Assembly: GCA_025094145.1 (NCBI GenBank)
Contig: JALLLS010000055.1
Span: 124,001-188,000, forward strand
DNA from: Spinellus fusiger
Lineage: Eukaryota; Mucoromycota; Mucoromycetes; Mucorales; Phycomycetaceae
Direction: 5' to 3'
Length of the DNA stretch: 64,000 bases
The notes under the pieces are model-generated. The model saw only the letters and a list, made by a program, of their open reading frames with translations. It was not told the DNA's origin and searched no databases. The translations under genes were made by a program, and so were the position numbers. Below, in pieces: positions 1-10,955 of this stretch; positions within the stretch are counted from its first letter, which is position 1; each line of letters begins with the position of its first letter.

Positions 1-637
1 GCAACAGGAGAACCAATCTTCTCAATACCTTCCGCAACCAAGACATCAAACTGGAAAAGAATCATCACTCTATAGAAAAGAAGCAATCATAATAAGTAAA
101 CAGCAACAGCAACAGCAACAGCAACAACACTTGTTAACGTATACCCCCATAGTTAAAACTACAGTAGGAATTGGACTTACTTTCTGCCTTGGAGTGAATT
201 GCTTGATATTTTATGGAGCTTGATAATGCTGTTTTTGAATACTTGTTTAGTCTCCACCATATAATTAAGACTTGTGGCCAACATGGCTATAGGACCACCA
301 TAATAATACATATACATAGATACATAGATAAATAATAGATGGAAACAGATAGAAACATAAATATAAAATAAATATTAATCAGTCATCCACAGTCCCCAAC
401 AAGTATAGAAATAAAGTCTGTTTACCTTGCATAAAAAATTCACCGTCAGATATCACCATTCTATGTCTTGTTGAATATACAATGGTACAAGCAAGGTAGA
501 ACTTACCTGTAGCGCATGCCAGACGAGGTGTCCATGGGCTTGAGATTGATAATCTGAATCACTGGAGTTGCAAGTTCGGGAGTTGCATAGGTCTCTGTAT
601 GGAGTGCTTTGATGGCATTCTTAGTGAGATCCATCAT
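1..637 (-). CDS. RPA1: Replication protein A large subunit (RPA1), 5' part, runs off left edge
   Basis: Large subunit of the heterotrimeric single-strand DNA-binding complex RPA, used in replication, repair and recombination. Four exons read on the minus strand: 637-507, 460-426, 286-181 and 69 to beyond 1, all with GT-AG introns and continuous phase. The first about 110 residues show the RPA1 N-terminal OB fold in order: PVIQIINLKP, then MVISDGEFFMQ, AMLATSLN, and FDVLVAEGIEKIGSPV, matching the human segments around VINIRP, MSDG, FMLATQLN and KIGNPV. The 35-bp second exon is easy to miss. For exon 4 the acceptor CTATAG at 70-75 was chosen because it keeps the family match GRKVMILFQFDV. Two ATG codons are adjacent at the start (637 and 634); either may be used. 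The DNA-binding OB folds and zinc ribbon lie outside the window. Confidence 0.9.
102..129. repeat. CAGCAA/CAACAG microsatellite in RPA1 intron 3
   Basis: A short run of CAA and CAG triplets inside the 111-bp third intron (70-180) of RPA1. It lies between good splice sites, so it is intronic and not translated in the model given. Confidence 0.7.
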
Positions 638-692
638 TGTGAGTGAACAGGTAGGAAATGCTTGGTTCAAAGAATAGCACTTTAAAAAGTAA

Positions 693-721
693 ACGCGCAG
701 TAGACAATAAGACGTCACGCG
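693..721 (-). promoter_or_regulatory. Two ACGCG cores (MBF/MCB-like) upstream of RPA1
   Basis: ACGCG occurs at 693-697 and again at 717-721, about 56 and 80 bp upstream of the RPA1 start codon. In yeasts ACGCG is the core of the MCB element bound by MBF, which drives G1/S expression of replication genes including RPA subunits. Seen: the two cores and their spacing. Inferred: S-phase control. The motif is short and could occur by chance. Confidence 0.45.
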
Positions 722-2116
722 GACTTATTCTCACTCGACGTGTCTCTCTTCTTTCCTTGAAGTGGTCACGTGAAATAAGCAGTAAAGACCAAGGCTTGTC
801 TTTCTCAATAGTGTATTGATAGTTGTGTATTCAATAAACTGTCCCATTTTGGTATATAAAGAGAGGGAGAAGGAGGGAAATAAGGTTGATAAAATAGTAG
901 AGTATATTAACACAAATTAGCGCTCAATAGACTTTATCAAAGCACTATTGAGTTATGATTACAAAATACTTAGTTTATTCCTTTCTGTATGAACTAGTAT
1001 AAGAACATGTGCTATCATCTTCTATCGTCAACTGAGATAACATAACAAAAATGTTCAGCCGTAGAAACATCTATTGTTTATATTAACTACAGAAAGAGGC
1101 TGTGTTTATTTCTCTAATGAAACACAGAGTGAATAAATCAATAAGGCATTCATTTCCGATGGACTTTTGTTGGAAATAGAGTGATATACTCCTGTAACTT
1201 GATGACTCACTTTGTTCTTATTATCTATGGATAAAAGTAATTGAAACAAAAATAGATTTGATATTTTTGCATAATGACTATTAGAATGGATAGACATCAT
1301 AGACAGTAAAAGAGTATACAAGTAAGCCTAAAAACAAACATATATTGAAACAAGATGCTTTTATTTATATCGAATATACTCTTTTGTGTCTGCTATTCGA
1401 ATACTCTGTTGATGAATAAACGGCATTAGAGAAAGACAATAAATGATATCCTAAAACCACTCTCCATAAGGAATTCAAAATATACAACTGCGAGATATCT
1501 AATAAAGCTGGGGTAGAAACAATACTCATTGTATTAAAAAGAAAGAAGAAAAAAAGAGATTTTGTGGCTAGAGCGTTCAAAAAGGGGCTTCATCTTGTCT
1601 TGTGGTAAATAGACAGTATAACTACATATCCTAAAGACAATGATATAAATAAAGATCCTGATTCAGACACTCAGTCAAGATGATTCAACAAAAAGGGGTC
1701 TCACTAGACTATTCCAATCACCTATAGCATTGACTAACATTTAAAGACAGTGTAGGTTATAGGCATAGGCATATTATTGCACACTTGTCCTAATTATTAT
1801 GAATACAACTGAAATTGAATCAGTATTGGATGGATAGATGGATAGATTGATTAAACACACCAGGCTATCGGCTATAACTACTTTTGAATGCAGAAAGTCC
1901 ATAGAGTAGAGTAGGCATCAGTTTCATATGAATACATTACATAAGTAGCATTGTATTTATTCTTGAACCGTATGACCCTTGTATCTATATCTATATTATT
2001 ACTATTACTATATTTCTTCTCTATGAAGGATGAGTCCTATTCTTCCAACAATCATCTGAGATCTATTGAGTGAACAATTATCAGAAAAAACCATCCTCAT
2101 ACTAATGTCTTGAATA

Positions 2117-2117
2117 G

Positions 2118-2156
<39 letters not shown>
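2117..2156. repeat. (CTAT)n microsatellite
   Basis: About ten uninterrupted CTAT units in intergenic DNA. Confidence 0.9.
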
Positions 2157-2157
<1 letters not shown>

Positions 2158-3194
2158 ATGATGAAACAGATAAACTAAAACTAACACTGCCCATGGATAA
2201 GAGTGCAATGACCAGAAACACACCAAAAGATAGAATAAATACATTACACTGTCCATCTTCCCATACATTTAAATTAAAGTTTTTTAGTACTTTCTCATCA
2301 ACACAGCCATTTTATTTTGATAGGATGTTCTTCAAAATAAATACAATGAAATGTTGACTAATATCTTTAGAACCATGTCATTGAAATGAGAACTACCACC
2401 TATTGACGAAATGACTAGTCTAGCTTGTGTTTTCAAATTAAATTGATAATCAAAGTAAACAGAGTATATGCTTTGCTTTGGTCAGATGTCTTTCAAACCA
2501 GTACAGAATAGACTGTTTGGTTTTACAACTATTCTTTTTCTCAGATTCTATTGTATTGTTCAGTATGAATAAAGAAACCCATGAAAATTAGTAGTGAGTC
2601 ATTCAGGCTTTAGCTGTCTTTTTTCTCGTTTTCTTGCTATACTTTTCTGTCATATAATTTTGTATACTCTACAGAGACAGAAATGATGCCTTTACACAAT
2701 AGAAAAAAGTATTCTACTATTATAATTGATTTATTAAAAAAGTACTGAATATCTTGTATGCCTATAAGTATCCCCATTTGATAGCTAAAAAGGCTGTCAG
2801 AATCTGAAAGGTCATAACTTCTGATAAGCCACTCTATAAAGGAACAATGTCATTAGAGACTCTTGTTGATCTATAATCACTGCCCAATATCATGTTTAAG
2901 CCCACACTGTCGTGTTCCGACTTCAATCTAAAGACTCTCCATGAATTGGTCAACAATGAATAGTGTGCTGTGACATTCAGAATACTCTATGAAAGCTTGA
3001 GTGCACACAAGTACCATAGTACATCTCTGTATCAATCTCACTGATTGGTTGTAACTACAAATCAACCTTCTTAACTGAGTGTACTATCGGACACTTAACA
3101 AGAGCTACTATCATCTATATATCCTAACAAGGACAATAATGACCTATCAGAGTCAATTGAGTGAAGACTCATAATAACTGATGGTTTCAATAAT

Positions 3195-3352
3195 GGAGTG
3201 CTTATCCAATGAACCAACCATAGGGTTGTATCTATTAATACTACCATAAGGTAGAGAAATTAGCCAACCATAAAGGTTGCATCTATGAATCAGCCCTACT
3301 ATGGACTAATAAAAAACCACAAGGTAGAAGGCCACTGAAGGATAAGCACCCC
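3195..3352. repeat. Small inverted-repeat element with internal hairpins (MITE-like)
   Basis: The ends are GGAGTGCTTATCC (3195-3207) and, in reverse complement, GGGGTGCTTATCC (3340-3352): a 13-bp inverted repeat with one mismatch. Inside are at least three short perfect stems: CAACC/GGTTG at 3215-3228, CTACC/GGTAG at 3241-3254 and CAACC/GGTTG at 3265-3279. It has no coding capacity. The right end runs into a C9-T8 stretch and the TAA tract. No clear target-site duplication was found, so the mobile-element reading is tentative. Confidence 0.45.
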
Positions 3353-3365
3353 CCCCCTTTTTTTA

Positions 3366-3626
<261 letters not shown>

Positions 3627-6612
3627 ATCCCTATTCAATCAATAAAAATCATCTTTGTTCAGTCTTGTTATTTATACTTGTCTGAATAATCTCATAAGGG
3701 CAGAACAAAAGAATAAAGAATGACTTGATGAAAACTTTAGATATGTATATTGATGGTCATTTCTAATGAATTTCTTAAATAAATAAAAATAAAAATAAAA
3801 AATAAACAAAGTTGAGATCAAAAGTTATATTTTTATTTTCTAAAAATTCTATTTTCAAACGCAAGACACTATAGTATTTTATAGACTCTTGTCTATAAGT
3901 GTAAGGGACCACTGCCAGCAGGTGGAAAGACGGTACTAGGTGTTGTGTGTAGAAGACAAAAGATAGTGTAGAATGAGTCTGATAGCAGATATCAGAATAC
4001 CGATTTTATTATGACAATTGGATATGTATTTATACTTTTGTTTCCATGTTACTATTCAATTTCTAAAGGGTAAATGCCAAGTGATAAATAAAAGAGTGTA
4101 TAATTCATGGTATGAAGGAGTGATTAAATGCAACGGGAGAAACCGAGAGTTGTTGTGATAAATGTAGTCATCAAAATAAGAATTGGTTATTTTATGTCTT
4201 GGTAATACTCTATCCATATCACTTGCATGACCATTGATCTTTTTCTTTCATAGAACAGACAGAAATTGACACAAGATACCCGACTTTAGAAAGGAGTGAG
4301 TAATATGCCTATGATTATTATGATGGTGTTATTATAAGCATAATTGTATAGTGAGAAACTAGGCATCTTATTCAATATGACTACAAAGCTAAGACATGGT
4401 TGATGAGTATGAAAGTGTATGAAGGTATGCATAGAATCCCAAGTAGTGTACACTAATTAGCAACACATTAGTCTTAAGAGTAACGGTCAAGTATTAAAAT
4501 AGTTTTCTGCTTTTTATTCTTTTTCAGATAGACTCATTTGGGGAAAACAAATAGTGTACATCTATTGTAAGTCTATCATCTTAATACTAAATGGGCCCCT
4601 GTAATGCCATCAGATAAGCTTAGTAGAATTACAGTCAATTTATGCATACTGTGCAGTGTAAGGTAATGAAAAGTAATATTTCAGTGTAGTTACTGTTACT
4701 CCTGATCAATTTGTGGTTACAGAGATAGGTATTTGGAATGGTCTCATTAGATCATTGGGTTAACACTATCATAACTTAATATACTCTTTAAATAATGATA
4801 TATAAAGAGTATATTAATAAAGAAGGCAGTCATTTATTATCAAACAGACACTTTCGAATAGATAAATCTATGCCGTTTATAACTTGGATCCATCGTAGGA
4901 ATATCTATCTCTTTGGAGAATTCTCTTCTCTTGTCACTAGAACAGTCTATTTCTGTTGCTTAATGTAAAAATATGTATTCCGCTGCATGGCCCTTTTTTA
5001 ATAGAGTAATTCAACTACATGGCTAGAAAAAAGTCCACATGAAAATTAATGTGACAGTAAACCTCTTTAAGCTGTCAGTGTAGTTTTCGGAATAAATTAG
5101 ATTTTTTTACAAGGCATAGATGTTTAGCATATGTATCCTTGAAATAGCAGCCAGGATACTAATACTATTACATTCTCGTTTTAAACATCGGGTGATTTTA
5201 CAATAGTGTGTTGTTTATTACCATGTTCCCCTATGAGGATATTAATACTCACCATTTGATAAGGAGTCATTGAATGAACAGTAGAGCATCTGTACTGATA
5301 AAGTCCGTCTACACGTTATCTCTCAGCATTTATTTATATCTGTTTCTAACAGATACTTATACTTTTTAGTAATATCTTGCGATGTTGTTTCTTTTTTAAG
5401 AGAGCAATTCAAACTTTATATTTATCTACGCACACAATGCATTAGATGGTGATATTAGTTGATAGAAGATCGAATCTCTATTCAAAACAAAAAGGAGAAT
5501 ACTACGGCTCTATATGAACCTGTATTGAATTGAGAAAGCTGTATCTCATTCATTCAAAGAAAATTCCTAACAATCCATTTACTCAGTATTCTCTTTTCAT
5601 ATTCTTTTTTATGGTTAAGAACATTTTCCATGTATATGTTATTGTTACACGGCCATAACCAAAAAGTGTGGCTAACAATAAATATCGAAAAAATATCTTG
5701 CAAGCTATTCTATAATTTTACTCTTATAATGATTACTTGTTAATTAAAGACGAGTATTCATTTGTATATCCATAATTGAATTTTTTTTTAAAAAAAACCA
5801 AGTTCAATAAATCTCAGTTGGAGGTTCTAGGCAGTAAAAGTGGTAAAATAAGAGACGGGTTAATAAACCTCTTACACAGTCTCATTGACCAAGAAAGAAA
5901 GGAGTGACAAGAATATAAGTTTTATCAATGAAAACATAGTATTGAAACTCAATTTCATCTTTTACGATAGTCACAGTATTATTTTTATTTTCATTTTCTT
6001 AATGATTAAAAAAGGCAAGTTATCAGAAAGCAGTCTCTTCTTTGTCATGTTCTGGAATAATGAACAGACGAGATCATCAACTGCTGAAAATCAATCCCGA
6101 AGGAGAGATGATCAGCACACTTCACTCTAGAGAAGGTCTGCTAGTATTCATCTACTAACTTGATAAATGTGTCTAGTTTAAAAAACGTAGAACGGTTATG
6201 TACTGCATACAGATCCTGTAGAGTACGGTCACTAAGGAAAAAAAGTGTTCAAAGTATGGAGCCCTTTATATAGTTTTTTGCGAATCATCGGTGTACGAAA
6301 TCTAAATTATTGAGCCAATAGAAGGTAGGCGAGTCATCATCTGCGGACATACACTGTCCAATCATTGTACTGTTTAGTGACTATGGATTATGTAATAATA
6401 AAAAGAGAGTCATGGATTGTGACTCTTTTCTTTTGTGTCTCAATGATTGCCTCCAATAGATGTACTAAAGTTGGCTGGTATTTTGGCAATTCAGTGCTGC
6501 TGTTATGAATTCACATTTGATTTCTTATTTCACTCTTCAGGTTGTGACTGTCAAATACCTTATTTTCACCTTTTCATGGTATTCTCCATGACACTTGCAC
6601 TAATATCAAAAC

Positions 6613-7641
6613 ATGTCTCATCATTCCGATGAAGAAGAGGGCTTTGCAGGGGATCTTTTTGGGGTATGAGCTTATTTCTGTCTATAAAAGAATTCTTTTT
6701 TTTTTGAAGTTTATCTCATACTTTTTATTATTAAAAAGACAGAAGAGGAGACCCCCACTGAGCCTGAAGCAACCTTTGAAGTTTACACTCGCCAGCCAGA
6801 CTGTATTGAACAAGGTAGCCTACAGACAGAGAATATAAATGTTTCTATTCTTTAACCCATTGGGTAGATGATAGCATCTCTTCTTTGTCTATTCGTCTTG
6901 TAGGTTCCCATCCACTGTGGGCCCACCACCTATGGAATGCCTCGAAAGTGTTTGCAAATTTCATTGACAAGAACAAAAAGATATGCCGCCACCGCACTGT
7001 TCTTGAGCTGGGTGCTGGTGGATCACTCCCTAGTTTAATAGCAGCTGCTAATCATGCTACTAAAGTCGTTGTGACCGATTATCCTGATGATGATCTGATT
7101 GATAATATCTCCTACAATGTAAACCAGAATCTTCAACATCTTGCCTCTCATGTCTCTGTAAAGGTAAAATAATAATAATAATACAAACAGTCAATGAAAA
7201 GAAAAGAGACAGGTTTAGCTCATACAGTTCTTTATGTCTTAGGGTTATATATGGGGAACATCAGCAAATGGACTGAGGCAACTACTTCCTGAGGGACAGA
7301 CTACATACGATGTTATCATTCTTAGCGATCTTGTCTTTAATCACTCCCAACATCATGCTCTATTAAAGACATGCAGAGAGTTGCTCACACCTATTACAGG
7401 TCGTGTCTATGTATTTTATACACACCACCGACCTCATCTTGCTCATAAAGATCTGGAGTTCTTTGAAATTGCACAAAGACCTGTATTGGAAGATGCTGAT
7501 CCTGAAGACAGAGAACTCCTTGGCTATGGGTTTAAAGTAGAACATTTTGTCCAAGAGAAAATGAACGTTATGTTTGTAGAGGATTCTGGAGATGAAGAAG
7601 TCCGATCTACCATCCATGGCTGGCAATTGTGGTTACCCTAG
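6613..7641 (+). CDS. EFM7: EF1A N-terminal/lysine methyltransferase, EFM7 (NNT1) family
   Basis: Class I SAM-dependent methyltransferase; the yeast orthologue methylates the N-terminal glycine and adjacent lysine of elongation factor 1A in the cytosol. Four exons: 6613-6663, 6739-6814, 6868-7163, 7243-7641, giving 273 residues (yeast Efm7 is about 260). The acidic N-terminus is followed by the family signature LRLVG-type segment SIRLVGSHPLWAHHLWNAS (about 50-68), SAM motif I VLELGAGG (87-94), VVVTDYPDDDLIDNI with the acidic residue after beta-2, and IILSDLVFNHSQHHALL in the post-II region. The start at 6613 was chosen because it gives an N-terminus of family length joined in phase to exon 2. 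The upstream frame at 6447 is not needed. Plus-strand neighbour of ITPK1, 372 bp upstream of it. Confidence 0.9.
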
Positions 7642-8013
7642 AACATCCGTCATACCTAATTCCATTCTCATTTTCTTTCTCTATTTGTTTTATATGTTTT
7701 ATTTTATATATTTCTAAAATGCATATTTGTTAGTCGTTTTTGTATTTCCTATTTCTATTTCAATAGTGAAAATAAAAGAATTGATAGAAAATAAAAGTTC
7801 TATAAAAGCTTATTCTTTAATGTATATCCAAGGATTCTTTATTTATTTTTAGGGATCTTTAGGTTGAATATCTTCTACAGAAATAATACTTTGCAGGCAC
7901 GACCTCCACTCTAGCCACATAAATCCTTGTGACTGCGAGCACTGACCAGGATCTTTTCTAGCTTATATTTGTGAATCTGATTAGCTTTATACTTCTCCCT
8001 GGAATAAGTATTT
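7642..8013. other. Intergenic, EFM7 to ITPK1
   Basis: AT-rich spacer between tandem plus-strand genes. It should contain the EFM7 3' end and the ITPK1 promoter. No distinct element was recognised. Confidence 0.5.
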
Positions 8014-9379
8014 ATGAGTACACAAGTCATAAAAACTGTGGGCTTGATCTTCACCCCTAAAAAGATAAAACAATCTGGATTTGTTGGCTTAGTGGAATAT
8101 GCAGCGTAAACATTCCATCCAGCTAAGAGGCAGCTCTAATATTCTTTGTCAGCCAGCATCAAGTTTGCGTTGTATTTATTGACCTAGACTTACCCTTGAC
8201 TGAGCAAGGACCTTTTGACCTGATTGTGCATAAAATGACAGATATCGTCAGTAAAATGAACTCTGGGGATTCCAATGCACAGTTACAATATGATAATTTT
8301 TGGGTAATGATGAATACAGCATTTCTTGTTTAATAATATCACTACAAAAAGAGATATATCCAATCTCATCCTAAAGTCATTCTCATGGATGCCTGGGAGA
8401 ACATCGAAAAAGTCCTCGATAGATCTCGTCTCTACCTTTGTTTGAAACAATACAGTGAAAGAGGGACAGAGAGAGGTTAGCATTCTCAATCCAGCCTTCT
8501 AATTCATAGAAAGAACCTCTATTCTATGTACCCAACAGTACTATCTTGAACTCTTTTGATGCATGGTCAGAAGAAGAGATCCATTTTCCTGTAAGGTTTT
8601 ATTTATTTATATTTTATCCAAATCATACCTACTTATTCTCTACTCTATAAAGGTAATATGCAAGAGATCTGTGGCATGTTCATCAACAGCATCACACCAG
8701 ATGGTAATTATTCCTTCAAAAGAAGATATGTATTTGGTTCATGGCTATGGTAAAGAGGAGCCCGTGATTCTCCAAGAATTCATTTCACACGATGGGACTC
8801 TTATTAAGGTCTATGTTTTGCAAGACAAGATCTATGCCAAAACAAGACCCTCTTTTAAGAATGAGCTAACAGACAGTGGTAAGACTAGAGAAGTAGATAT
8901 AGAATAATGTCCTAGACTCATCTATTCCAAGCACTCTATTTTGATAGTCAAACAATGCCAAAGTCATTTGCTGTCGCCATAGACCCTACCAATGATTTGA
9001 GCAAAGTACTCAGAGTCAATGGGACCAACACACCACAACTCCAAGAACAGCCTTTCTTAGACTATGATAGACTGAAAAAGATGGCAGACGATTTAAGAAT
9101 TGAGCTAGTAAGTCACTGATGCATCCTATCAACAAACAGAAGCTGTTTCTTTACACTATAACTCCACATTCTAGGGATTGACATTCTTTGGCTTTGACGT
9201 GCTTATTGAATCAGCGACACTCAAGCCCTATATTGTGGATGTTAATTATTTTCCTAGTAGGTTAATACACCACCCTTCCTACAAAAACCTACTTATCTAC
9301 TGTATATGTTTTAGGTTTTTCTAATGTACCAAACTTCCAGTCCATATTTCTCTCTATTCTTCTACAGGAGAATAAGTAG
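8014..9379 (+). CDS. ITPK1: Inositol-tetrakisphosphate 1-kinase (ITPK1 family)
   Basis: ATP-grasp kinase that phosphorylates inositol polyphosphates in the cytosolic inositol phosphate pathway. Eight exons: 8014-8105, 8153-8303, 8352-8475, 8514-8590, 8653-8878, 8932-9107, 9175-9256, 9315-9379; 330 residues, normal for the family. Recognised blocks in order: EQGPFDLIVHKMTDIV, the SHPKVILMDAWENIEKVLDR region, VICKRSVACSSTASHQM (ATP-grasp beta strand), VILQEFISHDGTLIKVYVL, KTRPSFKN, and near the C-terminus TFFGFDVLIE with IVDVNYFPSF, where the D-x-N pair binds magnesium. Intron 3 (38 bp, acceptor AAAG) and the exon 7 donor were chosen to keep phase; intron 3 is the least certain. Canonical yeasts lack this enzyme, using a different route (Ipk2/Ipk1), so its presence suits an early-diverging fungus. 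Confidence 0.9.
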
Positions 9380-9576
9380 TAGAATAAACAGTAGAATAAG
9401 TAGTAGAGACCACAAGAGTCTTATATCTTTCTGCTTCTTCCCTGTCTCTTCTCCACAAACCCCGATATACTTAAGCCACTCAAGAAGATAGTCCCAGGAA
9501 ATAGACTTTTTTTAAAATTTGGCAGTCATTCCTTTTCTTTTCTCTCTCTCTCCCCTTCACATTGACCCTCAACGCC

Positions 9577-10449
9577 ATGCCAACTGACGAAAAGAAGCGC
9601 AAGCATAAGTCTGAAAAGACTCATAAAGAAAGCAGTGAGAAGCCTCACAAGCAAAAAAAACAAAAAACAGCCAAGATTGTCCAAGTACAATCGGCTGCAC
9701 CCTCAACCTCACCTTCTTCGTCTTTCACTGAAATGGTTGTTAAGCTGTACCTTCACTTGGCACCCATGTGGTCAGGAAAAATAATGGAAGGAATCAACGA
9801 ACAACTCAATGCCTTTTTGATGAAGTAAGCTTTTCTAATGAAGCAAGAGTGATGAACACTACTTTAGGTATGTCTCTGAAGTGGACGGCATTATCCTTGC
9901 CCATAGTGACATACAGCTGCCCACCAACAAAGGAAGGATTCTTCATGACTCTCCCTTTTGCCATTTCTTCATCAATGTTAAGTTTCTTGTGTGGAAGCCA
10001 ACCAAAGGCTCTCAGCTTGGTAATTTTGGATCAAAAATGAGGTGGACTCAACTCTTTTGTAGTTGGACGCATTAACTTGCAGTCACAAGATCATGTTGGA
10101 TTGTTGATCTACGGTACATTTAATGCTTCTATTCCACGCTCTCGTATACCCTCCGATCGTTATGAATGGCGTGCATCAGAAGAGGAGACAGCAGAGAATG
10201 ATTCTACCGAGGAGACAGAGAAGGAAGAGCGAAAACGAAGTCATTATGGTGAATGGGTGAACAAAAGTACAGGTGCTGCTATTGGCGGTGATAAAGGCAC
10301 ACTAGAGTTCACTGTAGAAGAGTATGTATTATATCATATTGCATCATTTTGTTGTGCGTTGTATTGGATACATGTACTTATAGGCTTTGTTTATGTTGTG
10401 TAGTATTATAGAAGCCAATGACATTCTTACTGTGGCTGGATCACTGTAG
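9577..10449 (+). CDS. RPA43: DNA-directed RNA polymerase I subunit RPA43
   Basis: Stalk subunit of RNA polymerase I (partner of RPA14 in yeast) that contacts Rrn3 during rDNA transcription in the nucleolus. Four exons: 9577-9824, 9868-10019, 10063-10321, 10404-10449; 234 residues. A lysine-rich N-terminus (nucleolar-type) precedes the Rpb7-like N-terminal domain: VKLYLHLAPMWSG, KYVSEVDGIILAHSDI, GRILHDSPFCHFFINVKFLVW. The OB domain follows with QSQDHVGLLIYGTFNASIPR and the C-terminal strand DIIEANDILTVAGSL. Human and yeast RPA43 share the HVGLL and FN-SIPRSRIP blocks. The last intron's acceptor (TAG at 10401-10403) was chosen because the next AG gives an early stop. The start is the first ATG of the frame. 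Confidence 0.88.
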
Positions 10450-10746
10450 CCCAGGGATCTTAATAAAACAAAACGCCGCCTCTCTATAGTATACAAGATC
10501 ACAACCACCATCAGTGGTAGCAAAAAAAGTTAAATCCTAGAACAACTGCAGACCCCACCTACAATTCATGTTCATTCTTATCCATTGATATGCATGTCTC
10601 TGGAACCACTTTATACAAAATAAATATAATGTAAAATATATGCATTAAAATATATGTCCTTGGCACTATTCTGAGTTTAGCCTATACAATGTTTAACAAA
10701 AAGCATCGTTGTCACTATTAATATCTGTTGATATTCGCAGATCCAC
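10450..10746. other. RPA43 3' flank up to the palindrome edge
   Basis: Single-copy AT-rich DNA; its sequence does not recur beyond the right arm. No gene seen. Confidence 0.5.
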
Positions 10747-10754
10747 TATTATAG

Positions 10755-10955
10755 CCACACTATCAAGACCATCGAGGTGTTGCACAACCACTCAATGGCA
10801 TGAATCGAGCTTTTGCGGCTATACTTACTCTCAAATGTTTGTTATTAAAGAAACAGCATGTCATTCGCAAGGAGTGGCATGCTCTATATGAGCGAGAGAC
10901 GCTTATTCATTTTTGTGGGGGCGATTGCATGCGACAGTTATACCAAGTCTTCTAA
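10755..10955 (+). pseudogene. Unidentified coding-like fragment at outer end of left arm
   Basis: A 66-codon open stretch beginning PHYQDHRGVAQPLNGMNRAF and ending CGGDCMRQLYQVF before a TAA stop. Composition (CGGDC, WHALYERE) looks protein-like rather than random for such AT-rich DNA. It has no start codon and sits directly at the arm edge, preceded by TATTATAG that could be a splice acceptor. I do not recognise the family. It could be an exon of a gene truncated when the arm boundary formed. The same frame is present in the right arm. Confidence 0.3.
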
